A stretch of DNA of 23,164 nt from JAFDVL01 sp043736395 (GTDB lineage Bacteria; Acidobacteriota; Blastocatellia; RBC074). Of the stretch, positions 15,946 through 23,164 are shown piece by piece (positions within the stretch are counted from its first letter, which is position 1; the number at the start of each line of letters is the position of its first letter). A program made the position numbers and the translations under genes. A model generated the notes under the pieces. It saw only the letters and a program-made list of their open reading frames with translations. It was not told the DNA's origin and did not search any database. The stretch covers positions 1 through 23,164 of the forward strand of contig JAYTCQ010000092.1 in assembly GCA_043736395.1 (NCBI GenBank), written 5' to 3'.

Positions 15946-17335
15946 CAGCTCCCTCCGCGGTCTGATTTAGTGGTTTTGGTAATTTTAATAAACCTGCTTT
16001 GTCCGCCAGTCGAGGCTTGTTTGCTTTGTCTGTATATCCAAAAATCCCGACCCATTTTTGTTCGATCTGATGCAACCAATCAGCCAGGCGAATCATCGGC
16101 GCGATGGCTAACCGATCCAGAAATGTATCGTGATGTCCGCGATCTAATGCCAACAGATACAACCAGCTTTGCGCTGATTGTGGTAAGCCTTCGAGGTATT
16201 TTCCCGTCGCTCCCAGATGTCCGCCGGAGGCCGCGTGGATGCGATGATGATCGTGCAACAGTGAAGGCGCACGCAGAAATTGCATCGTTCGTAAAAGCGC
16301 ATGTCCGACAATGTGCCACAGGGCCAGCGTCTGCCATCCGAAACCGATTTCAATAAAAATAATTCCCAGTTGCGTCATCGAAGCATACGCGAGCGAAGTC
16401 TTCGCATCAGGACAAGTGCGCCCGACAAACGTCCCGTGTAAGGCGGTGAGTAAGCCCACCAGAATAATTGTTTCAGCGACGAATGAAGAGGCCGCGATAA
16501 TCGGTTGCGCACGCAGTAATAAATAAGCTCCCGCGTGAATCGAAAGCGCGCCGTAAAAAATTGCGCTCGACGGAGTTGGCCCTTCCATCGCCCGCGGCAG
16601 CCAGCCTGAAAACGGCACTTGCGCGGCTTTGCCCATCGCGGCGAACAACAATAAAAACGCGACCATTGTCGCTGAACTTCCCAGCAAAGGAGTATGTTGC
16701 TCGATATTATTTGGCAGGATTTCGGTGAATTCTGAAGTACCGACGAAAATATGCATCAGCACTACGCCCACCAGCAAACCTACATCGCATGCGCGATAAG
16801 TGGCAAAGACGCGCAAGGCGCTATTGATTGGATCATCACGATACTGAAAGAAAGCGATCAGCAAAATTGAAGTGACGCCAACGACTTCCCATCCGCCGAT
16901 CATCAGGTCGAATGATCCAGCTGCAAAGAACAGGAGGATGCCGCTGCCGAACAAATTCAGCAGGAAGAAAAAACGAAAAAATCCCGCATCACGATGAATA
17001 TAACGGCGCGAGAAAACTGCGACGAGAAAGGTCAGTAATGCGCTGAGCGTGAGCAACGGCAGCGAAATATAATCCGCCCACAGCGCGAGTGGAAAATGAT
17101 AATGTGCGACCTCGAACCAGTTGCCATAGACGGCGTGCAATTGCGTCTTATCGCTGGTCAGCAATTGCCACCAAATTGCCGCAACAACCAATAAAACCAG
17201 GCTGTAACATCCCGCCGTCAAACGAGCCAGCAACCGCTCAGACATTTGCCAGCCGAGTAGCCAGCTCACGCCCAGCACCGCGCAAAGCCCGCCCGGCAAC
17301 AAGATTAACAAACTGAGTAAGAGGCTTTCATTCAT
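15938..17335 (-). CDS. dabB: NuoL-like proton channel subunit (DabB-like)
   Basis: This 465-residue polytopic protein is homologous to complex I subunit NuoL. It is the expected partner of DabA, feeding proton-motive force to CO2 hydration. Key polar residues are present: GGWE with Glu150, MGKAAQVPFSGWLPRAMEGPTPSSA with Lys236 (about 234-258), His267 in the following helix, and a later histidine-bearing LWHIVGHALLR. The C-terminal tail after about 430 is soluble, basic and not conserved in NuoL; it may dock on DabA. It starts 12 nt after dabA and overlaps the next gene. The ribosome site is weak, so coupling to dabA translation is likely. The symbol dabB is by homology and context; the split into two channel subunits makes it provisional. 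Confidence 0.85.
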   Translation of the reverse strand: MNESLLLSLLILLPGGLCAVLGVSWLLGWQMSERLLARLTAGCYSLVLLVVAAIWWQLLTSDKTQLHAVYGNWFEVAHYHFPLALWADYISLPLLTLSALLTFLVAVFSRRYIHRDAGFFRFFFLLNLFGSGILLFFAAGSFDLMIGGWEVVGVTSILLIAFFQYRDDPINSALRVFATYRACDVGLLVGVVLMHIFVGTSEFTEILPNNIEQHTPLLGSSATMVAFLLLFAAMGKAAQVPFSGWLPRAMEGPTPSSAIFYGALSIHAGAYLLLRAQPIIAASSFVAETIILVGLLTALHGTFVGRTCPDAKTSLAYASMTQLGIIFIEIGFGWQTLALWHIVGHALLRTMQFLRAPSLLHDHHRIHAASGGHLGATGKYLEGLPQSAQSWLYLLALDRGHHDTFLDRLAIAPMIRLADWLHQIEQKWVGIFGYTDKANKPRLADKAGLLKLPKPLNQTAEGADA

Positions 17336-17347
17336 AGCGAAAAACTT

Positions 17348-20296
17348 TTAATTCGTAGCGTGAGCCGCTGTTGTCGTGACGTGCGCAATCGGCAGATGCT
17401 CAAGCTTTCCGCGATACCATTCTACGGACGAAGGAATAGCAGGTATTTTTACTGTTTCATTGAGCGACTCAAAAACACCGTCGCGGTAAACACGGACGGT
17501 TCCATCAGGGCTCATCGAGACCAGACGAATCCACCGGTTCGCAACCAGCTCCGTCACTTCGCTGCTGCGATGCACTGCTTCCATAATTTTTTCAGGCGTA
17601 TTTTCCACAATCAGCAGTAACCGCACAGGCTCATGCACTTCGACCATTTGCCACGGTAAGCCCGTTCGCAAATCGCTGGCGTGACCGTTCATGACGCCTA
17701 CCAATCCGGTCACGTTGTGCGGTAATTTTGTGCCACAGCCATAGCCTTCGTTATCAACAAATGAAAAATAATATTCAAGATTAATGCCTGCGCAAACTGG
17801 TCCCGCCGCGCCCAGGATTGCCGCCAAACTGTTATTTTCCGGATCGCAGTCAGGATCGTAGGAAATCAAAAAAGCGCGACGATCTAAAAATAATCCTCGT
17901 GTCATACTGCGCCGCCCGATCACACAAACGGCGTTCGTACAATGACCATATTCCGGTCGCGGTTCGGCTAAATGTTCGGCGCGTTCTTCGACGTGATGCA
18001 ACGCAGCCTGCGGAGTAGTGTCACGATAGGCCGCTTCAAATCTTCGTGCGCGTTCTAAGGCATTCGCCTCCCGCGCCCGATCAAGCGATTCTGACAACTG
18101 AGCAAATTCCGCCTTGTGCGTAGCTGGAATTTCACGCGTGTCACAGAATTCGACGATGTCATTACAGGTGTCGTGATAGCCGCCAACGAACCACGTATCG
18201 TCGGGAATTTTCATTCCAGCTTCGCGCATCCGTTCACGCACTTGCGGATGATTTGCCATCGCCGCAAAAGTACGCGCATTCGGCCCGCCACGTCGTCCAC
18301 CGCACGCGCCACAATCGTGGGCCGATTCGTGTGGATTATTCAGGCTGGTGGAACCATGCCCAAGAATCACCACCAGACGCGAGTGATTTTTGATCAAGCC
18401 CGCCGCGCGTAACGTACCCGCAATGCGGTCAGACTGTTCCTGAATTGTGAAGCCAGGTAAAAAGCCATTAATTTTTTCCTGATTTTCCTGATCATCACGC
18501 ATCAGCGCCAGTTCAGTTTGGGGCTGCGGCAAAAATAAATTCTCCAGCCGGGCGTATAAATTTCCCGCGCGACGCGGTGACAGCACACGCGTAGTCAATG
18601 GAAAGACCGAAAGCCAGCCCAACCCAAGCGTCCCAAGCCAGCCGCGCAACAGTGTGCGCGAACCGACAAAACTATGGTGTGTGAGATCAGACCAAAGCTT
18701 GCGGCGACTTTGCCGTTGTTGGGAAAGTTGCTCATCGGTGGAATGCGGACGTTCGCTGATGGCGTGTTGTGGTTTGACGACGACGGGGCAGAGAGCTACG
18801 GCGTGCGCGTCATCTAACCCTTGGTAACTTACGGCAACGCCAAAAAATCCAGCGGCTCCGAGCGTCTCAACGCTGGGATTAATTTCTTCCAGCGCCCGAC
18901 GGATAGATTCTTCACGCTCATCAATGCAAAAAATAACCTGTGCCGAAGGCCGGTTGGCAGGTCGGCGCGGATCAACTGTCGCGCGATGCGAAAGTAAAGG
19001 TTTGAGAATTTCCAGTTCGTGGCGATATTCGTAGGCCAGATGCCACACGCGCCGCCGTTCCCAATCATCGAAAGAGTTGATCTCTGCCACCAGCAAATCA
19101 AAATCATTGGCATCCAGAGAATTTATTTTTTGGGCTGATAATCCGAGCAACTGGGCGACATCAAAAACACGCGCGGCGGCGGTCATCTGCTGTGCTTCTG
19201 TTGGTGGCACAGGCGCGAGAGGTTTTCGCCAATCTGCCCAGAATTTAAGAACGGAACCATGCGAGCTTCGCGCATTTTCGACAGATACCAGAGTCATCGT
19301 CAAACGGACGGCGAGAAAATCCATCAACGAACCTGAGACTAAAATGTGCGGAGCTAAATCCGGTTCGGCTTCTAATTTTTGCATTAGTCCCGCCCATCCT
19401 GGCAAGGCTAATAATTCAGCAATGATCAGAGCTTCCCATTCAGCTTGTGGGACGCCAAATCTCTGGAGGCAATCCAGCACAACATCGCCTGAAGTTTTTT
19501 CCTGGGTCGCTTGTTGCGCAAAGACATTTTTTAATCCGTCCAGCAAAGCAGGTGGAAAAAAAGCACCCTGAGATACCAACTGTCGAACCGCTTGATAAAA
19601 TCCTTTTTCTCGCTGTGGCATTGACCAATACGACAAGCCCTGATCAAAAAATACGGCACACAATCGAATCAGCCAGGGATTAACGATTTCGTCAGGATCT
19701 GTGCCATGCAACGCCATAATTGCATCACGCGGACGTGCCGCACGTGCAGGCGCAACCGATGCAGGTGTCGGCATTCGGTGATAGCAGGTCGTAAACAATT
19801 CACGCACGGCAGTGCGTTCGTCAGCACCGTTCAGCACTGAGTTTTTGGTAGTAATTGAAAGATCAGGACGCAAACGATCCAGCAATCCCTCTTCATCCAT
19901 CAACCATTCGAAATTGTCCGGCGTAATCGAACGCAATCCCGGATCAAGCATTAATCGTCTTAGTGCGCGACGGCTGAGGAAACCTGAGACAATTTCTTTT
20001 TCTGCTTCCCGTTGAAGCACAGCTTCAATGTCTGTTTGCTGAATCCGTCCTTTTGAAAAATCTTTGCGATACGCCGCCTCTGTTAAGAATGGCTCTGTCC
20101 CGAACAATCGCGCCGCTTTCTGCACCGCATCTTCAAAGGGTAAATGCTGAAACGCGTGCAGCGTATTGTGATGAATAAACACACCGATCGGGCCTTGCGC
20201 GGGTAGAAAATGCGCAGCGTGAGCAACCATCTGCTGCAAATGATTGAGTGCGCTCGGTTGCTCACGTGTCGTATTTAATTGAGTATTAGCTGCCAT
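17348..20296 (-). CDS. dabA: DabA, DUF2309 carbonic-anhydrase-like subunit
   Basis: This 982-residue protein of the DUF2309/UPF0753 family is the catalytic half of the DAB (MpsAB) inorganic-carbon pump. It is thought to turn CO2 into bicarbonate in the cytoplasm using the proton gradient. Zinc ligands are all visible: Cys457 and Asp459 in VIFCIDEREES, His647 in ILGHGSTS and Cys662 in HDCGACGG. The His-Cys spacing of 15 equals that of the characterised Halothiobacillus protein (H524, C539). The N-terminal IHHNTLHAFQHLPFEDA is also a family hallmark. No signal peptide or membrane helix is seen, fitting a peripheral subunit. ATG at 20296 has no good ribosome site. It lies 20 nt after the carbonic anhydrase gene and 12 nt before the NuoL-like gene. 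Confidence 0.95.
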   Translation of the reverse strand: MAANTQLNTTREQPSALNHLQQMVAHAAHFLPAQGPIGVFIHHNTLHAFQHLPFEDAVQKAARLFGTEPFLTEAAYRKDFSKGRIQQTDIEAVLQREAEKEIVSGFLSRRALRRLMLDPGLRSITPDNFEWLMDEEGLLDRLRPDLSITTKNSVLNGADERTAVRELFTTCYHRMPTPASVAPARAARPRDAIMALHGTDPDEIVNPWLIRLCAVFFDQGLSYWSMPQREKGFYQAVRQLVSQGAFFPPALLDGLKNVFAQQATQEKTSGDVVLDCLQRFGVPQAEWEALIIAELLALPGWAGLMQKLEAEPDLAPHILVSGSLMDFLAVRLTMTLVSVENARSSHGSVLKFWADWRKPLAPVPPTEAQQMTAAARVFDVAQLLGLSAQKINSLDANDFDLLVAEINSFDDWERRRVWHLAYEYRHELEILKPLLSHRATVDPRRPANRPSAQVIFCIDEREESIRRALEEINPSVETLGAAGFFGVAVSYQGLDDAHAVALCPVVVKPQHAISERPHSTDEQLSQQRQSRRKLWSDLTHHSFVGSRTLLRGWLGTLGLGWLSVFPLTTRVLSPRRAGNLYARLENLFLPQPQTELALMRDDQENQEKINGFLPGFTIQEQSDRIAGTLRAAGLIKNHSRLVVILGHGSTSLNNPHESAHDCGACGGRRGGPNARTFAAMANHPQVRERMREAGMKIPDDTWFVGGYHDTCNDIVEFCDTREIPATHKAEFAQLSESLDRAREANALERARRFEAAYRDTTPQAALHHVEERAEHLAEPRPEYGHCTNAVCVIGRRSMTRGLFLDRRAFLISYDPDCDPENNSLAAILGAAGPVCAGINLEYYFSFVDNEGYGCGTKLPHNVTGLVGVMNGHASDLRTGLPWQMVEVHEPVRLLLIVENTPEKIMEAVHRSSEVTELVANRWIRLVSMSPDGTVRVYRDGVFESLNETVKIPAIPSSVEWYRGKLEHLPIAHVTTTAAHATN

Positions 20297-20316
20297 CAGT
20301 TATCATTTTTGTTAAT

Positions 20317-20994
20317 TTATGCTTTTGCCTTGCCCGTTAAATCTTTCTTAGAAGAGTAATAAGTATCTTCGTAAAACTCTACTTCTCCGCTTTCCAAATG
20401 GTGCATCGCCCCAATAATGGCGACCTCTCCTTTCTCAATCATTAGTTCGAGAATATTGCTTCTGCTAATGATAGATTTAACGGAACGCTTGACGTTAAGA
20501 GCGGCCACATTTTCCACAAATTGCGGGTTTTGGGAATTCCTTTCCTCGGGGTTGATAATAGTTTTTTCTTCATACACAGCTGGCTGTAATTTGGATAACA
20601 GTTCGGTTAAATTTCCCATCTCAATGTGATCACAGGCACCTTTGATCGCGCCACAATTTTCGTGTCCCAGCACGACAATCAACTTGGCGCCGGAAACTTT
20701 ACAAGCAAATTCCAGACTGCCAAGAATGTCGGTATTCACGACAAAACCGGCAATCCGGATTGAGAAAATATCCCCCAATCCCTGATCGAAAATAAGTTCA
20801 GTTGATGTCCTGCTGTCGATACAGCTCAGGATAGCGGCGAAGGGCCATTGTCCTTCCCGCGTTTCGTTCGCTTGTTGTAACAAGTTACGATTCGCCTTCA
20901 GATTGTTGATAAATCTATGATTACCTTGCTTTAGAATTTCTAAAGCGTCTGTTGGTGTAATTTTACTTTGTATTTCTTTGGTGAGAGTTCTCAT
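20317..20994 (-). CDS. Beta-carbonic anhydrase
   Basis: This 225-residue zinc enzyme interconverts CO2 and bicarbonate. Active-site residues are Cys58, Asp60 and Arg62 in SCIDSR, and His111 and Cys114 in LGHENCGAIKGA, the full beta-class set. IRIAGFVVN and GAMHHLESGEVEF are also typical. No signal peptide is seen, so it should be cytosolic. It starts 2 nt after the SulP stop, with an AAAGAGG ribosome site inside the end of that gene, so the two are coupled. SulP-carbonic anhydrase neighbours and fusions are known and usually mean bicarbonate transport. With DabA also in the operon, two different CO2/bicarbonate catalysts are made together. A cytosolic reversible anhydrase could leak bicarbonate back to CO2, so it may be held at the membrane by SulP. 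Confidence 0.96.
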   Translation of the reverse strand: MRTLTKEIQSKITPTDALEILKQGNHRFINNLKANRNLLQQANETREGQWPFAAILSCIDSRTSTELIFDQGLGDIFSIRIAGFVVNTDILGSLEFACKVSGAKLIVVLGHENCGAIKGACDHIEMGNLTELLSKLQPAVYEEKTIINPEERNSQNPQFVENVAALNVKRSVKSIISRSNILELMIEKGEVAIIGAMHHLESGEVEFYEDTYYSSKKDLTGKAKA

Positions 20995-20996
20995 AT

Positions 20997-22607
20997 CTAT
21001 ATTACTGCCTCTTTAATTTTTATCGCTTCGTTAGTATGAACCGAACTGACATGGCTTGTATTTTCTAATTTATAAGCTTCTTTAAACCCAATCAAGCTTA
21101 CATCTATGTCTTTTTCTTTCGATCCCGAATTGACAAAATTTCTGATAAGTTCAAGCACGTCGTGGTCTATGTAAACCGTGTTGGCGGCATTGATAATTAC
21201 TTTACTTTCTTTTGGTAAGTGAGAAAGAGTTTGCTTGATCGCCGCTTTATTTAAGAAGGAGACTTCCTGTGCCAAATCAATATGGATGGTGTCTCCGGTA
21301 TGATGTTCTTCCTTCTTGAAAAAATAGGCCAGCTTCATATTTCCTCTGAGAATAAAGAACACGCTAATGACTAACCCGATTGCCACACCTTTTAATAAAT
21401 CTGTAAAGACCACGGCAATGACTGTAGCAACAAAAGGGAAAAACTGGAATTTCCCATTATCCCACATATGTTTGAAGACTGCTGGGTTCGCTAACTTCCA
21501 TCCTGTCATCAATAAAATAGCAGCTAAACACGCTAACGGAATTCTATTTAAAATGTTAGGAATCGCGATGACCGCAACTAACAAAAAAATGCCGTGAGCA
21601 ATCGCCGAAATTTTTGTCCTCGCTCCTGAATTTACATTCGCCGAAGTTCTAATAATCACAGAGGTCATCGGCATCCCGCCCAGAAATCCGCTCACGAGAT
21701 TTCCGACTCCCTGTGCTTTAAGTTCCGTATTCGTATCGGTGTATCGTTTCAGCGGATCCATTTTATCGGCAGCTTCAATACATAGTAATGTTTCGATGCT
21801 GGCAACGATCGCAATGGTCACAGCCGTCACCCAAACTTTTGAATTCGAAATCGCAGAAAAATCAGGTCGGGAAAATTGTCCGAAGAAATCAGCAAACGTC
21901 GTGGGTATCGGCAGACTGACCAAATGTTCCTGTGAAATCGCCAGATTTGAGCCAGTACTTTTGAAGAGTTCATTCAGGATGACGCCCATGATCACAGCCA
22001 CTAACGCGCCAGGTAAAAGTTTCAGGTTTTTAAGAAAGGCAACTTTCGTCCAGGCAATTAAGATAGCGAGCGAAACCAGCGTGATTAAAATCGCCCCCAG
22101 ATGCGAATAGTTGACAGCATCAATCAAAGCGGAAAAGGTATTATGACCTGTTCCTTTTTCAATAAAGAAAAAGTCTCCTTCATTATCTTTGTCGTAACCA
22201 ACGGCATGTGGCAGTTGCTTTAAAATAATGATAATCCCGATTGCGGCCAACATTCCTTCGATCACGTTAGAAGGGAAGTAATTCGAGATCGTACCCGCTT
22301 TCGCAAAACCGAGCGCAATCTGAAAGACACCAGCTAAAATCACCGCCATCAAAAATGCTTCGAATGATCCAAGTGTTGAGATAGCTACTAAAACGATGGC
22401 AGTCAATCCGGCGGCTGGGCCTGACACACTAAGTTCAGAGTTACTCAAAAATCCAACGATAATCCCGCCAATAACCCCTGCGATAATACCGGCAAAGAGA
22501 GGAGCACCGCTCGCTAGGGCAATTCCCAAACAGAGCGGGAGCGCCACTAGAAAGACGACTAAGCCTGATAAAATATCAGTTTTAAAATATGCGAATTTAG
22601 ATTTCAT
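20997..22607 (-). CDS. SulP-family anion (likely bicarbonate) transporter
   Basis: This 536-residue inner-membrane transporter has the SulP fold. The start LKTDILSGLVVFLVALPLCLGIALASG-like region (residues about 9-32), NSELSVSGPAAGLTA and the conserved GGMPMTSVIIRTSANVNSGARTK segment all match the family. About 12-14 helices run to about residue 425. A cytoplasmic STAS domain follows (about 435-530, with VIINAANTVYIDHDVLELI). SulP proteins carry sulfate, bicarbonate or other anions. The adjacent carbonic anhydrase and dabA make sodium- or proton-coupled bicarbonate import the best guess (BicA-like), but sulfate cannot be excluded from sequence. It is the first gene of the operon, about 80 nt from the predicted sigma-54 transcription start. 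Confidence 0.92.
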   Translation of the reverse strand: MKSKFAYFKTDILSGLVVFLVALPLCLGIALASGAPLFAGIIAGVIGGIIVGFLSNSELSVSGPAAGLTAIVLVAISTLGSFEAFLMAVILAGVFQIALGFAKAGTISNYFPSNVIEGMLAAIGIIIILKQLPHAVGYDKDNEGDFFFIEKGTGHNTFSALIDAVNYSHLGAILITLVSLAILIAWTKVAFLKNLKLLPGALVAVIMGVILNELFKSTGSNLAISQEHLVSLPIPTTFADFFGQFSRPDFSAISNSKVWVTAVTIAIVASIETLLCIEAADKMDPLKRYTDTNTELKAQGVGNLVSGFLGGMPMTSVIIRTSANVNSGARTKISAIAHGIFLLVAVIAIPNILNRIPLACLAAILLMTGWKLANPAVFKHMWDNGKFQFFPFVATVIAVVFTDLLKGVAIGLVISVFFILRGNMKLAYFFKKEEHHTGDTIHIDLAQEVSFLNKAAIKQTLSHLPKESKVIINAANTVYIDHDVLELIRNFVNSGSKEKDIDVSLIGFKEAYKLENTSHVSSVHTNEAIKIKEAVI

Positions 22608-22696
22608 AGCTCAATAGTTTGCTGATACAAAATGAATTTTGAATGTATTCCTGGACACGAATGCAACCCGAAACACAATATTGCAATCACTTGATT

Positions 22697-22712
22697 TGCA
22701 ATCCTGATACCA
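22697..22712 (-). promoter_or_regulatory. Sigma-54 (-24/-12) promoter of the carbon operon
   Basis: On the minus strand TGGTATCAGGATTGCA fits TGGCACG-N4-TTGCA: TGG, A and all of TTGCA are kept, and GG and GC are exactly 10 nt apart. The predicted start is near 22686, with a leader of about 79 nt. The element TTGCAATC also occurs at 22681-22688, 15 nt away. Confidence 0.65.
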
Positions 22713-22770
22713 GGAGCTAACTACTTGGCTTAGTTTGATTTATTAAAAAAAGAGAAGGTGAGCGACTAAG

Positions 22771-22800
22771 GCAAAATGTCTCACAATTGAGACATTTTGC
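22771..22800. promoter_or_regulatory. Perfect palindrome, likely activator site
   Basis: GCAAAATGTCTCA (22771-22783) and TGAGACATTTTGC (22788-22800) are exact reverse complements around CAAT. The centre is about 100 bp upstream of the predicted sigma-54 start, the usual place for an enhancer-binding-protein site. The alternative is a terminator for a gene off the right edge, but the U-run would be weak. Confidence 0.6.
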
Positions 22801-22891
22801 GACAGTTGGATGTTTTTGTAGAACTTAGTACAAGATGTGAAATTAGCAGGATATTATTGCAAGGTGAGATCATCGCCTGAATAAAATAAAT

Positions 22892-23164
22892 CTACTGTCC
22901 ACGAAGAACACGAAGGTCACGAAGTAGAGAGAAACCCCTTATAGCGGTTTGCAGATGAGCGCGACTACAAGTAGACGGTAGACAGGAGTCGGTAGGGGGA
23001 AGAATTGCGAAATAGCCCGTAACTTTGAGAGGAAAGCTACCGCCTACTTTTTTCAAGTCGTATTCATCAATAGTGCGGACAAAAAATGAGGAGAGGGCTT
23101 CACAAAAAAGGCGATGAGATGGTTCACTGTGGAAGACAAAATCTACAGTACACCAAACATCGCC
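22892..23164 (-). CDS. Possible 3' end of an unknown gene
   Basis: Reading in from the right edge, the minus strand stays open for 90 codons to a stop at 22892-22894. The first part (about 45 residues, beginning GDVWCTVDFVF and including VRTIDEYDLKKVGGS) looks protein-like but matches no family I know. The latter part is translated spacer repeats, so the real gene may have ended earlier or be decayed. Chance openness is possible. Confidence 0.2.
   Translation of the reverse strand, partial: GDVWCTVDFVFHSEPSHRLFCEALSSFFVRTIDEYDLKKVGGSFPLKVTGYFAILPPTDSCLPSTCSRAHLQTAIRGFSLLRDLRVLRGQ
22900..22924. repeat. CACGAAG 9-bp tandem repeat
   Basis: CACGAAGAA, CACGAAGGT and CACGAAG lie head to tail, a simple spacer repeat seen in many environmental genomes. 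Nearby, GTAGACGGTAG (22971-22981) is nearly the reverse complement of CTACCGCCTAC (23037-23047), which is followed by six Ts and could form a loose hairpin. Confidence 0.6.

Noticed and set aside
14458..17335. The two NuoL/M-like genes as part of respiratory complex I or an Mrp antiporter
   Set aside because: No other nuo or mrp genes are present, and both genes are tightly linked to dabA and carbonic anhydrase.
22900..22924. Short repeated units as a CRISPR array
   Set aside because: The units are only 9 bp, directly adjacent and without spacers.

Overview
The window looks like a chromosomal segment of a Gram-negative bacterium. It carries two outer-membrane beta-barrel proteins, a Sec-exported Amt transporter and several RpoN (sigma-54) type promoters. 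The long inverted repeat beginning GTGTCAGTAGCCCGCGCG, the BBP2-type porin and the DUF2490 protein remind me of Acidobacteriota (Blastocatellia-like). That placement is from memory and is only moderately likely. No rRNA, tRNA, CRISPR array, phage or insertion sequence was recognised.

Left part (1-10.5 kb, all + strand): nitrogen assimilation. It holds the 3' end of gltB, a DUF4238 gene and a perfect 28-bp inverted repeat lying between gltB and gltD, then gltD and a small CDGSH iron-sulfur protein. Next comes glnD (PII uridylyltransferase), amtB, glnK (PII) and a BBP2 porin. A good -24/-12 match (TGGCATTTGTATTGCA) sits about 60 bp before glnD, so sensor, transporter and PII are probably one RpoN-driven nitrogen-stress unit. 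The first ~97 bases before the readable gltB frame look corrupted or chimeric, as at a contig end.

Middle part (10.5-14.4 kb): an AT-rich accessory island. It holds a minus-strand Roco protein (22-residue LRRs, Roc GTPase, COR-like region, coiled coil, two C-terminal membrane helices). Its promoter is overlapped by nested inverted repeats that look like an operator. Next to it are a 106-residue membrane-anchored protein resembling the front end of a sensor kinase and, divergently, a DUF2490 outer-membrane protein with its own -24/-12 promoter.

Right part (14.4-22.6 kb, all - strand): a compact five-gene inorganic-carbon operon, in transcription order SulP anion transporter, beta-carbonic anhydrase, DabA (DUF2309), a NuoL-like subunit and a NuoM-like subunit. 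Gaps run from 20 nt to an 8-bp overlap. Upstream lie a -24/-12 promoter and, about 100 bp further up, a perfect 13-bp-arm palindrome placed like an enhancer-binding-protein site. The operon should bring in bicarbonate and/or convert CO2 to bicarbonate using the proton gradient. No RuBisCO or carboxysome gene is seen here, so the bicarbonate may serve anaplerosis.

The most notable points are the DAB-type operon with two different proton-channel subunits, one lacking the key membrane Glu; the shared RpoN logic linking nitrogen and carbon acquisition; and the Roco/2-TM protein under an apparent operator.
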